Assembly: GCA_965262235.1 (NCBI GenBank)
Contig: OZ253504.1
Span: forward strand, 1,922,001-1,986,000
Source: CATQGW01 sp965262235
GTDB taxonomy: Bacteria; Chloroflexota; Dehalococcoidia; Bin125
DNA: 64,000 nucleotides
Reading direction: 5' to 3'
The notes beneath the pieces are model-generated. The model was not told where the DNA came from. It saw nothing but the letters and a program-made list of their open reading frames with translations, and made no database searches. Shown piece by piece: positions 24,731 through 32,395 of this stretch (position 1 is the stretch's first letter; each line of letters opens with the position of its first letter). The position numbers were made by a program, and so were the translations under genes.

Positions 24731-25603
24731 CTAGATCCCGGCGTACCAATCGTGAATCGCTTCGCCGATCTCGTGCGGCGAATCTTCCTGAACGAAGTGG
24801 ATGCCCGGGACCGTGACCTCGGTCTGGTTCGGCCAGGCACGGCAGAACTCGAGCTGAGCGCCGTTCAGAATCGCGCCCGGCTCGGCGTTGACAAGCAGTT
24901 TGGCCACGTCGCTCGTGCTCAGCCAGTCCGCGTAGTCCTGGACGATCTCGACCACATCCGGCGGTTCGCCGTTGATCGGGATCTCGCGCGGCCAGGTCAG
25001 CGTCGGGCGCCGGCTCTCGCCCGGCTCGAGATACGGCAGCCGATAGGTCTCCATCGTGTCCGAGATATCGCGGATGCAGCTACCCGGCAGCACCCGCTCC
25101 ACGAAGACGTTCTTCTCCAGCACCATCCCTTCGCCGGCCTCCGAGCGGAATCCGCTAAAGATCCCCGCCGCGGCGGGCGGCCATTCTTCCCACGTGACCG
25201 GTCGCACGATCGCCTCCATGTAGACCAGTCCCTTGACCCGTTCGGGATGGCGCCGCGCCCAGTGAAAGCCGAGCGCGGAGCCCCAGTCGTGGATCACGAA
25301 CGTGAGCTTGTCGCCGAGGTCCATGCCCTCGATCCAGGCGTCGAGCCAGGCCGCGTGGTCGACGAACCGGTAAGAGCCCGATGGCGAGGAGCCTGACCGC
25401 CCCATTCCGATCAGGTCCGGCGCCAGGCAACGCGCAATGTCGGTGCAGTGCGGGATGATGTTCCGCCACAGGTACGAGGACGTCGGATTTCCGTGCAGGA
25501 AGATGATCGGATCGCCCGTGCCCTCGTCGACGTACGCCATCGTCGTCTCGCCGATGGTCAGGCGCTTGCGCGGAAACGTGTCGTCAGGAGAGATGTCGGG
25601 CAT
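24731..25603 (-). CDS. Haloalkane dehalogenase-like alpha/beta hydrolase
   Basis: This 290-residue alpha/beta-fold hydrolase resembles haloalkane dehalogenases. HGNPTSSYLWRNIIPH (oxyanion site, near residue 37), RCLAPDLIGMGRSG, and the nucleophile elbow TFVIHDWGSALGFHWA (Asp near 107) are present. The catalytic His is in IHFVQEDSPHEIG near the C-terminus. HDWGSALGF and GNPTSSYLWR are the hallmarks of the family, which cleaves carbon-halogen bonds in haloalkanes by an alkyl-enzyme intermediate. Halogenated substrates are plausible in marine habitats but unproven. AGAGG precedes ATG 25603. Confidence 0.9.
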   Translation of the reverse strand: MPDISPDDTFPRKRLTIGETTMAYVDEGTGDPIIFLHGNPTSSYLWRNIIPHCTDIARCLAPDLIGMGRSGSSPSGSYRFVDHAAWLDAWIEGMDLGDKLTFVIHDWGSALGFHWARRHPERVKGLVYMEAIVRPVTWEEWPPAAAGIFSGFRSEAGEGMVLEKNVFVERVLPGSCIRDISDTMETYRLPYLEPGESRRPTLTWPREIPINGEPPDVVEIVQDYADWLSTSDVAKLLVNAEPGAILNGAQLEFCRAWPNQTEVTVPGIHFVQEDSPHEIGEAIHDWYAGI

Positions 25604-25704
25604 GGTTGCGTGAACCTCTTGCTAGCCACTCAACGGTGGTGCAGAGGCTAGCAGTGCAACGCGAGGCGATCGTGGCGACTTCGTGTCGTCTCACCTATTG
25701 TTGT

Positions 25705-25905
25705 CTATTGTCGAGGTCGTCCGATTGGGACGACTGACAGTTCCTTACAAATTTCCCTAGCCAAGATGTTCGAGACCTCGACGTGTCGGGGCACAGCGGC
25801 TGTGCCGCTGCTGCGACGGTTGGTCCAAATCGAATGACCTCTGCCCTCCCGCAAGAGCTCACACCCATGTGTCGTGAGGTGTCGGAGCAGCGCGCTCCGC
25901 TTCAT
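25705..25905 (-). CDS. hicA: HicA-type mRNA interferase toxin
   Basis: This 66-residue HicA family protein has a dsRBD-like fold that cleaves mRNA. It begins MKRSALLRHLTTHGCELLREG, followed by RGHSIWTNRRSSGTAAVPRH, where GHSIW carries the catalytic His and VPRH the conserved VPRH strand, and ends with a short helix (ILAREICKEL). ATG 25905 overlaps the hicB stop (ATGA), which decides the start over a longer in-frame opening. Length matches the family. Confidence 0.88.
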   Translation of the reverse strand: MKRSALLRHLTTHGCELLREGRGHSIWTNRRSSGTAAVPRHVEVSNILAREICKELSVVPIGRPRQ

Positions 25906-26114
25906 CCAAGAACTACCGTCTCGCGTTCGACCTCGCCAGGCCATTCCTCGTCCGCCGATTCAAGACGGCATTCCAGCAAGAGTTCGATTGCCTCAGTCAA
26001 ACTCTCAAGCGCCTCGTGTTTCGTCCGTCCCTGCCCAAACGCTCCCGACACCTCAAGGCAAGAAGCGATATGCCATTCCTCATCAACTGCGCAAATCGCG
26101 GTAAAGGTCCTCAC
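25902..26114 (-). CDS. hicB: HicB-type antitoxin
   Basis: This is a 70-residue HicB-like protein with the partial RNase H fold of the antitoxin. MRTFTAICAVDEEWHIASCL is the first strand pair, EVSGAFGQGRTKHEALESLTEAIELLLE the middle strand and helix. It ends without an obvious DNA-binding domain, so autoregulation may need only short contacts or another factor. The antitoxin precedes the toxin here, the reverse of the more common hicAB order. AGGAGG stands before the start codon. Confidence 0.85.
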   Translation of the reverse strand: MRTFTAICAVDEEWHIASCLEVSGAFGQGRTKHEALESLTEAIELLLECRLESADEEWPGEVERETVVLG

Positions 26115-26203
26115 GATGATTCCTCCTGGCGCTCCTTCTGGTTCTATGAAATCACTGACGGCTTAGCATAGCGCCGAGCCAGTAATTTGATCGGAGCCTG
26201 CCA

Positions 26204-26623
26204 ATGCCCGTGATCGGCATGGACCACGTCGCGATACCCGCCGGCGATCCCGAGGCGCTCATCGCGTTCTACCGAGCGCTCGGCTTCAGCGTCGTGGGCG
26301 AAGCTGACTGGCGCTCCGGCGCGATCCCTGCCTTCGCGCTCGCCGCCGGCGACCAGAAGATCAACGTGCACGACCCGAAGCTCTGGCAGAACGCTGCGTT
26401 CACACTCCGTGGCCCCACCGCCGAGCCCGGCTGCGGCGACTTCTGCTTCGTCTGGAGCGGCACGCCCGAAGAGGCATCTGCAGCGATCATCGCCGCCGGC
26501 GGCGACCTGATCGAAGGTCCCGTCACGCGCCACGGCGGACGCGCCGGCGGCCTGACCGACGGGACATCGGTCTACACCCGCGATCCCGACGGCAATCTGG
26601 TCGAATTCATCGTCTACGGCTAA
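26204..26623 (+). CDS. VOC-family (glyoxalase/bleomycin-resistance fold) protein
   Basis: This 139-residue vicinal-oxygen-chelate protein has two beta-alpha-beta-beta-beta modules. MDHVAIPAGDPEALIAFYRALGF opens module 1 with the metal-ligand His; TDGTSVYTRDPDGNLVEFIVYG closes module 2 with the ligand Glu. Such proteins isomerise, cleave or bind small organic molecules at a divalent metal. The next genes are a nitroreductase and a hydratase, so a catabolic enzyme is likelier than antibiotic resistance. GGAGCC before ATG 26204 is a weak ribosome site. Confidence 0.88.
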   Translation: MPVIGMDHVAIPAGDPEALIAFYRALGFSVVGEADWRSGAIPAFALAAGDQKINVHDPKLWQNAAFTLRGPTAEPGCGDFCFVWSGTPEEASAAIIAAGGDLIEGPVTRHGGRAGGLTDGTSVYTRDPDGNLVEFIVYG

Positions 26624-26686
26624 CCACACCTAACCAAAACCAACCACGCCTAACCACCCGCTGACCACTCACAGGAGGCCCCGCCG

Positions 26687-27355
26687 ATGGAATTCTTCGA
26701 AACCCTTTTCTCCGCTCGTGCGATGCGCCGCTACTCCGACGAGCCGATCCCCGAGGACATCCTGATCAAGCTGATCGAGGCCGCTCACGCCGGCCCCAGC
26801 GGCTCCAACCGCCAGTCGCGCCACTGGATCGTCGTGCGCGACCCCGAGCAGAAGCAGTGCCTCGCCGACCTCAATCGCCGCTTCGTCTCGCGTTACCTCG
26901 AGGCCAATCGCGACGCCGCCAACCCGCACGTGACGCCCGAGAAGCGCCAGCGCTTCCTCGCCGCCGTCGAGTACCAGATGGAGCACCTGCACGAGGTCCC
27001 CGCGATCGTGATCGCCTGCGCCGACATGGTCGTCACGCCGCAGGGCACGTTTGGCGAGGGCGTCCAGGCTGCCACCGAGGTCTGGGGCGCCGTGCAGAAT
27101 CTGCTCCTCGCGGCCCGCGCGCTGGGCGTCGGGTCGGTGCCCACGACGCTCGGGCTGGTCGACCGCGACGCCGCCCGCGAAGTGCTCAACCTGCCTGACC
27201 ACATCCTCCCGATGGTGTTGATCCCGCTCGGCTGGCCGACCGGCAACTTCGGCCCGATCCGCCGCCGTCCGCTGGAGGAAGTGCTGCACTGGGACCGCTA
27301 CGACGCAGCGACCGCCGAAGCCACTCCCGCTGTCGGGGCCTTCCGCCGCGACTGA
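26687..27355 (+). CDS. Nitroreductase-family flavoprotein
   Basis: This 222-residue FMN-dependent oxidoreductase of the nitroreductase fold contains FSARAMRRYSDEPIPEDIL near residue 10 and GPSGSNRQSRHWIVVRD (FMN contacts), followed by a central helix bundle and GVGSVPTTLGLV near residue 145. The last part, LPMVLIPLGWPTGNFGPIRRRPLEEVL, is the family C-terminal strand. It would reduce nitro, quinone or enone compounds with NAD(P)H. AGGAGG stands 11 bases ahead of the start. Upstream, 60 bases contain repeated CTAACCA units of no known role. Confidence 0.9.
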   Translation: MEFFETLFSARAMRRYSDEPIPEDILIKLIEAAHAGPSGSNRQSRHWIVVRDPEQKQCLADLNRRFVSRYLEANRDAANPHVTPEKRQRFLAAVEYQMEHLHEVPAIVIACADMVVTPQGTFGEGVQAATEVWGAVQNLLLAARALGVGSVPTTLGLVDRDAAREVLNLPDHILPMVLIPLGWPTGNFGPIRRRPLEEVLHWDRYDAATAEATPAVGAFRRD

Positions 27356-27385
27356 CAGGCCGCCGCGACTGACAGGAGCCATGAG

Positions 27386-28276
27386 ATGACCACCGCCACC
27401 GACGAGCTCACAGTGCACAGCGAGGTCGGCCGCTACACCGTGGCCAAGAGCTTCATCGTCGACGCCCGCTCGATCACCGCCTTCGCCGCCGGGGTTGGCG
27501 ACTTCAATGAGTGCTACATGGACGATGCCCGCGATGGGGGGCTGATCGGCCACCCGGGGATGACGTTCAGCTTCCAGTGGAACAGCCGCTTCACGCCTGA
27601 TGTGCAGGCGCCGCTCGCGCTCGTTCGTCGCGGCGTACACGCCTGGGTCGACACGCGCTTCGAGCGCCCGATCCGCGAGGGCGACGTGATCACCAGCCAA
27701 GGTCAGTCCGTCGCGGTGCGCCAGGTCAAGCCCGGCGTGCTCTCGACCCAGCGCTACGTCATGCGCGATTCCGCCGGCCAGGTCGTCGCCGTGATGGACA
27801 GCGGCGGCATCACCCGCGGCGCGCGCCTCGATGGCCCGGAGCAGGAGATCGAGGCGGCCCCTGAGCTACCCCAACGCTCCAGCAACGGCGGCGATCCGGT
27901 GTGGTCCGTCGAGGTCCCGATCGACCCGCAGGCGCCGCACATCTACACCGAATGCGCCGACATCTGGAACCCGATTCACACCGAGCGACGCGTCGCCATC
28001 GCGGCCGGCCTGCCCGACATCATCCTGCACGGCAGCGCCAACATCACCATCGCTCTTCGCGAAGTGATCAACCGCAGCTTCGGCGCCGACCCCACGACGC
28101 TCCGGCGCTTCGCCGGCCAGTTCCGCGGCATGGTCATCCCCGGCCGTCCCGTCACGGTCCGAGCCACCGAGGTCCGCGAAGCAGCCGGCGAGACCACCGT
28201 GTTCTTCGAAATGCTCAACGACCAGGCCCAGCTCGCCATCGCGAACGGCGTCGCGGTCGCCAACCGACCGCACTGA
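27386..28276 (+). CDS. MaoC-like double-hotdog hydratase/dehydrogenase domain protein
   Basis: This 296-residue protein consists of two hotdog modules, as in MaoC-type enoyl-CoA hydratases. The N-terminal module (about 10-145) has AFAAGVGDFNECYMDD and IREGDVITSQGQSVAVRQV; the C-terminal module (about 165-295) has NPIHTERRVAIAAGLPDIILHG, the hydratase catalytic segment (Asp/His near 196-200 and HG near 215), and GRPVTVRATEV. It would hydrate 2-enoyl-CoA or dehydrate 3-hydroxyacyl-CoA. AGGAG stands 6 bases ahead of ATG 27386, 30 bases after the nitroreductase stop; the two are probably cotranscribed. Confidence 0.88.
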   Translation: MTTATDELTVHSEVGRYTVAKSFIVDARSITAFAAGVGDFNECYMDDARDGGLIGHPGMTFSFQWNSRFTPDVQAPLALVRRGVHAWVDTRFERPIREGDVITSQGQSVAVRQVKPGVLSTQRYVMRDSAGQVVAVMDSGGITRGARLDGPEQEIEAAPELPQRSSNGGDPVWSVEVPIDPQAPHIYTECADIWNPIHTERRVAIAAGLPDIILHGSANITIALREVINRSFGADPTTLRRFAGQFRGMVIPGRPVTVRATEVREAAGETTVFFEMLNDQAQLAIANGVAVANRPH

Positions 28277-28506
28277 GATCCCGCGTCCAGTTCGTCATTC
28301 CCGCGGAGGGAGGCCCTTGCAGAGGGAACTACATCGTTGGCCCCAACATAGTCGAGTAGCTACTCTTCCCCAGCAACACGGAGATCCTCGCAGCCTGAGC
28401 GCCGGTGAGTGCAAAGGGACGGTGTCGCGCGGGTCGCCTTCCCGCCGTTCATGCGGGTTGCTTTCCGGTTGGCGCCAACACGCTCCCATCGCCAAGAAGG
28501 GGCAAC

Positions 28507-28782
28507 ATGCCTGATCTCGTTCTCATCACGCCGGTAGCGGCAAGGGCGATCTTTCTTGTGCTGTTTCTGGGCCTCTGGGTGCTCTGTGGATTCCTGGGTC
28601 GCAAGATCGCAGTTGACCGTGGGCGCTCGGCAGGCGTCGGTCTTCTGGTGGGCCTGATCTTCGGTGTCTTAGGCCTGCTGGCGCTGTGGCTGCTGCTGGG
28701 CGAAAGCACCGAGCACAAAGTGCTCAAAGAGATGGAATTACGATGTCGGATGCGCGAATTAGAAGGGGATGATGTCGCGTAA
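28507..28782 (+). CDS. Small two-helix membrane protein
   Basis: This 91-residue protein of unknown family has two membrane helices (about 9-30 and 38-66) joined by a basic loop GRKIAVDRGRSAG, then a charged helical tail. The loop-plus-glycine pattern is shared by many small bacterial inner-membrane proteins. AAGAAGGGG precedes ATG 28507. A longer opening at 28405 lacks a ribosome site. The 230 bases before it hold only a short fragment (ttcgtcattcccgcggagg) resembling dispersed intergenic repeats seen in other GC-rich genomes. Confidence 0.7.
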   Translation: MPDLVLITPVAARAIFLVLFLGLWVLCGFLGRKIAVDRGRSAGVGLLVGLIFGVLGLLALWLLLGESTEHKVLKEMELRCRMRELEGDDVA

Positions 28783-28791
28783 CCGACATCA

Positions 28792-28932
28792 TCACGTGCT
28801 GGCGCCATTCCCATCCTGGTCTTCCAGCGTCCTCAGCAGTGTCGTGTTCACCTTGGGGAACGCTCGATCAAGGCTGCGCATAAAGCTGGTCCACGTGCCG
28901 GCGGCGCGCATCAGCGCGGTGACTGCTGCCAC
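28792..28932 (-). CDS. Small ORF downstream of the enolase-superfamily gene
   Basis: A 46-codon frame starts at GTG 28932, 2 bases after the enolase-family stop, and reads VAAVTALMRAAGTWTSFMRS, LDRAFPKVNTTLLRTLEDQD then GNGAST. It is amphipathic, with a plausible helix, and is spaced as if translationally coupled. I recognise no family. It could also be the tail of a lost gene. Its end lies 9 bases from the convergent small membrane protein. Confidence 0.35.
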   Translation of the reverse strand: MAAVTALMRAAGTWTSFMRSLDRAFPKVNTTLLRTLEDQDGNGAST

Positions 28933-28934
28933 GC

Positions 28935-30047
28935 TTAGTCGACCGCGTACTCCGCCAGCGCCTCGGGCAGGAAATCGAAGCCCAGGCCTGGTTCCTCGGG
29001 CAACACCAGGCGGCCGTCCCGGACCTCTGTCTGCCGGTCGATGATCTTGCGGAAGTTCAGCACCTGGTCATCGGGGAAGAATTCGACGTACGTCGCGTTC
29101 GGCGACGCCGCCACCAGATGACGATGCAGGTCGTGGAACCAGTGCGGGCAGATCGAAACGCCGTATGACGCGGCAGTCGCTGCCACGCGGCGGAACTCGG
29201 TGATCCCGCCCAGCACCGCGGCGTCGGGCTGCAGGATCATCGCCGCGTCCTGGTCAAGCAGGTCCTTGAAGCGCCAGCGACCGACCTCGATCTCACCCGT
29301 CGCCACCGGCACGCCGGTCCGCGTCGCCAGCTTCGCGTGCAGGTTGATCGCGTCCGGCGAGAACGGTTCCTCAATCCAGTAGGGCTGCCACGGCTCGTAG
29401 GCCTGCATGTAGCGCAGCGCGTCCTCGAGGTTCGACCAGGCGTTGTTCGCGTCGAGCATCAGGTGGACGTCGGGACCGACCGCCTCGCGCGCCGCCTGCA
29501 TCCGGTTCGCCTCTTCGCGCACCGAAAGACGCCCCACCTTGATCTTGACCGCGTCGAAGCCCAGGTCGAGATAGCCCGTCAGCTCCGCCTGCAAGCCCTC
29601 GTGGCCCTTGCCCGCCAGGTAGTAGCCGCCGCTGGCGTAGGCCGGCACCGTCTCGTCGTAGTAGCCACCGAGCATCCGCCAGAGCGGCAGGCCGGCAGCG
29701 TGCGCGTTGTGGTCCCAGAGCGCGATGTCGATCGCCGAGAGCGCCCGAATCGTCGCCCCGGCCCGCCCATGCAGCAACGCCTCCTGATACATCGCCGACC
29801 ACAGGCCTTCGACCCGGAACGGGTCCTCGCCGATCAGGATCGGCGCGAACAGATCGTCGATCGCCGACGTGACCAGCTGGCCGTTCGAGTTCCCCGCGTA
29901 GCAGAAACCGATCCCGCGGAAGCCGTCATCCACCTCGATCTCCACGATCGGATGGTCGCGGTGATGGACGGTGCGATTCGAGAACGAGGTCGGCGTCTCC
30001 AGCGGAATCCGCAGCAGGCGCGATCGGACAGAGGTGATCTTCGGCAA
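28935..30047 (-). CDS. Enolase-superfamily (mandelate racemase/muconate lactonizing-like) enzyme
   Basis: This 370-residue enolase-superfamily protein has an N-terminal capping domain (about 1-120) and a C-terminal barrel. FDAVKIKVG holds the KxK motif near residue 155, LMLDANNAW the first metal Asp near 185, WIEEPF the Glu near 212, ATGEIEVG the third metal-site Glu near 237, and ICPHWFHD the catalytic His near 288. This is the acid sugar dehydratase/racemase pattern. The enzyme abstracts a proton alpha to a carboxylate and is often found in sugar-acid catabolism. TTG 30047 with GGAGC upstream is the likely start. An SDR lies just upstream on the same strand. Confidence 0.9.
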   Translation of the reverse strand: MPKITSVRSRLLRIPLETPTSFSNRTVHHRDHPIVEIEVDDGFRGIGFCYAGNSNGQLVTSAIDDLFAPILIGEDPFRVEGLWSAMYQEALLHGRAGATIRALSAIDIALWDHNAHAAGLPLWRMLGGYYDETVPAYASGGYYLAGKGHEGLQAELTGYLDLGFDAVKIKVGRLSVREEANRMQAAREAVGPDVHLMLDANNAWSNLEDALRYMQAYEPWQPYWIEEPFSPDAINLHAKLATRTGVPVATGEIEVGRWRFKDLLDQDAAMILQPDAAVLGGITEFRRVAATAASYGVSICPHWFHDLHRHLVAASPNATYVEFFPDDQVLNFRKIIDRQTEVRDGRLVLPEEPGLGFDFLPEALAEYAVD

Positions 30048-30090
30048 GGCGGTGCTCCAAAGCGCTCTTGGTCTGGTGCTTGGTGAGTGG

Positions 30091-30858
30091 TTAGCGAGCC
30101 GTGTAGCCGCCGTCGACCGGCAGCGCGACGCCGGTGATGAACGACGCGTCGTCGGAGGCCAGGAATGCCGCCGCCGCCGCAATCTCCTGCGGCTGCCCCA
30201 GCCGGCCCAGCGGGTGCAGGCTGGCGAGGAACTCCTCTGCGCCATCGATCTCGCGGATCTGCGCCGTCATCGGCGTGTGGATGTAGCCCGGACAGACCGC
30301 ATTGACGCGCACGCCCATCGCGCCGTAGGTGACCGCGAACTGCCGCGTGATCCCGACCACGCCGTGCTTTGCAGCCACATAGGCGCCGGCGCCCTCCGCG
30401 ACCTCCTCGCCGCGCAGGTTGCCCGAGAGCAACCCGGCGAGCCCTGCGATCGAGGCCGTGTTGATGATCGAGCCGCCGCCCCGCTCGGCCAGCAACGCCG
30501 CCCCGTGGAACGTGCCGTAGTAGACGCCCGTGAGGTTCACCGCGATCGTCTGGTCCCAGGTGTACGCGCCGCCGATCCCGGCGTTGTTCATCAGCACGTC
30601 GATCCCGCCGAGCACCGAGACGGTCTGCGTCAGCGCGTCTTTGACCGCCTCCTCCGACGTCACGTCGAGCTCCATCGTCGCGGAGCGACCGCCATGCTCG
30701 GCGATCTGCGCTGCGGTCGTCTGCGCGCCTTCGGCGTTGATGTCCGCGCACATCACGGCAGCCCCCTCCGAGGCCATCCGCAGTGCGCACTCGCGTCCAA
30801 TCCCCGACCCCGCCCCGGTAATCAACGCCACCCGACCCTCAAGCCGATCCATCGCCAT
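30091..30858 (-). CDS. Short-chain dehydrogenase/reductase
   Basis: This 255-residue SDR has GRVALITGAGSGIGRECALR at the N-terminus, CADINAEGAQ, NNAGIGG near 90, active-site Ser in IINTASIAGL, YVAAKHGVVGI as the Tyr-Lys motif, and TGVALPVDGGYTAR at the end. Between Ser and Tyr it has an insertion (LLSGNLRGEEVAEGAG) longer than in most SDRs. It is 43 bases upstream of the enolase-superfamily gene on the same strand, which suggests a sugar-acid or hydroxyacid pathway using dehydration and oxidation. AAGGGG precedes ATG 30858. Confidence 0.92.
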   Translation of the reverse strand: MAMDRLEGRVALITGAGSGIGRECALRMASEGAAVMCADINAEGAQTTAAQIAEHGGRSATMELDVTSEEAVKDALTQTVSVLGGIDVLMNNAGIGGAYTWDQTIAVNLTGVYYGTFHGAALLAERGGGSIINTASIAGLAGLLSGNLRGEEVAEGAGAYVAAKHGVVGITRQFAVTYGAMGVRVNAVCPGYIHTPMTAQIREIDGAEEFLASLHPLGRLGQPQEIAAAAAFLASDDASFITGVALPVDGGYTAR

Positions 30859-31016
30859 GATTGAACCCCTTCAGTTCGTCTCGGTGCACCCGGCAGGATA
30901 CGGGCATGCTGGATGGCTTGGCATCCCCGTGCAGGGGTCACCCATGAGGAGCAGGGGCGTGCGGTATCGTCATAAGTCGAAGGACGCGATTTTCTTGCAA
31001 GAGTGGATGCCGACCG

Positions 31017-31721
31017 ATGTTGACACCAACTGTGCTGGGTCGATTCGGCGAGAGTTTTGTGAGTCTTATGGCCCCGGACGTGTCCGGGGCATTCGAGCGG
31101 ATTAAATCACACCTCGATGGTGCTGAGGACGTGTCCGATCTTGGGGGTGACGCCGGATCCCTCTTCGGCGAGGCACAGGTTGGCGTCGTTGTGTCTGGCC
31201 TCACGCACGAAGCGGACGACCAAACTGCGGACGAAGGAGAGCAGCCACCCTTTGATCTTCTCTTCATCGGGGTTTTCATCTCCGACTCGGATGACGACGA
31301 CGGGGTCTCGGCCTTCCCGCCTACAGGACCGGCCGGAGGCGTAGTGAGCGAGGTCGACTTCGCAGACCTGATCAGCGCCACCGCAAACGAACTGCCGGGC
31401 CGGCATCCCTTCGTGTATCGCTCCCACCTCACCGCGACTGTTGATGACGCGCAGACAGAATTTCCGCTGCCAATCAGCTTCTGGCGTTCGAAGCCTCCGT
31501 TCGGCGCTCTAGTCGGCGCGCGGTTCGAGCTCGATGTGCGCGGGGCGCGGGACGGCTGGCTGACGCTCGACTCGCGCGACGACGAGATTGTCGCGACGAT
31601 CGGATTCGTGCGCAACACCGAACTGGGTACAGATACCGTCGATCGTGCTTGGGAGCATCTTCGCCGAATATATGACAAGATACTCCTTGCGAACGCACAT
31701 ACAAGGGATTCGATGCTATGA
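31017..31721 (+). CDS. Unknown protein, first gene of a three-gene accessory cassette
   Basis: This is a 234-residue hypothetical protein. The N-terminal half is acidic with strands and little low-complexity sequence (SLFGEAQVGVVVSGL, FIGVFISDSDDDDG); the C-terminal part reads FPLPISFWRSKPPFGALVGA then RFELDVRGA and a helix LRRIYDKILL. The stop TGA overlaps the next ATG (ATGA). GC content is clearly lower than in the surrounding genes, which suggests horizontal acquisition. I recognise no family; no membrane helix or metal motif is seen. Confidence 0.6.
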   Translation: MLTPTVLGRFGESFVSLMAPDVSGAFERIKSHLDGAEDVSDLGGDAGSLFGEAQVGVVVSGLTHEADDQTADEGEQPPFDLLFIGVFISDSDDDDGVSAFPPTGPAGGVVSEVDFADLISATANELPGRHPFVYRSHLTATVDDAQTEFPLPISFWRSKPPFGALVGARFELDVRGARDGWLTLDSRDDEIVATIGFVRNTELGTDTVDRAWEHLRRIYDKILLANAHTRDSML

Positions 31722-32392
31722 CAACGCCGAGAGTAATAGCCGGACACTATCCAACAGGTGGTCGGAGTTTGCCACGACCTAAGTGGGAGGACGCATTCAG
31801 ACGCGTTTGGGATAGTGCTGACTTCGGATATCAGTCAGGTGACTTCAACGAGATGGGGCAGTCGCTCGGGTTGGGAATACCCCCGCAAATGGTGACCTCT
31901 GCCAAACGCACGACACTCGTTGACGATGCTCGTAGCGATCGGGTTGTCGAGTTGGTGACGTGAATCGATAGTCTTGAGCAGGATGTGGTCGCGCTGAAGC
32001 GTGACTTGCAGGCATCGCAAAGCTTGAACGATGAACTCCTCAACGCACTGGAACGGCTCACTACAATCCTGAGCATGGCCAATGCACCCCGAGCAAGCGA
32101 GGAACTCCATCGGGAGTTCCTCGATCTTGCCGTGCAATGGCGCGAAGCGACGTTCGGCCAATCGTTGGCGGCTCCCGGGATTCTGCATCCCGCCTACCTG
32201 CGAATTATCGGGATGGGCGAACAAGCCATCCCCTGGATTCTGGAAGAACTGGAGGAACGTGGCGGCCAGTGGTACGTCGCTCTCCAGTCGATTACCGGGC
32301 AGGACCCTGTGGCGAAGAAAGATCGTGGTCAGCGGCCCAAGATGCGGGCAGCCTGGCAGGAGTGGGGGCGGATTAACCGGTGGATCGATTGA
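31718..32392 (+). pseudogene. Second cassette gene, interrupted by an in-frame TGA in a coiled coil
   Basis: From ATG 31718 the frame runs 81 codons to TGA (31961-31963) and continues in the same frame to 32392. A hydrophobic heptad series crosses the stop without change of phase: V, L, (stop), I, L, V, L, L at spacings 3, 4, 3, 4, 3, 4 in RVVELVT-stop-IDSLEQDVVALKRDL. After the coil comes a helical domain ending GQWYVALQSITGQDPVAKKD and MRAAWQEWGRINRW. The whole looks like one 224-residue protein with one premature stop (CGA to TGA is simplest). Alternatives are sequencing error or recoding. The third gene begins 3 bases downstream. Confidence 0.65.
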
Positions 32393-32395
32393 TCG

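Noticed and set aside
26624..26686. CTAACCA repeats before the nitroreductase gene
   Set aside because: Four loose repeats in 60 bases without symmetry or regular spacing; not enough to call an operator.
30859..31016. Possible gene start or tRNA before the accessory cassette
   Set aside because: No cloverleaf, no conserved frame and no promoter pair could be supported in these 158 bases.
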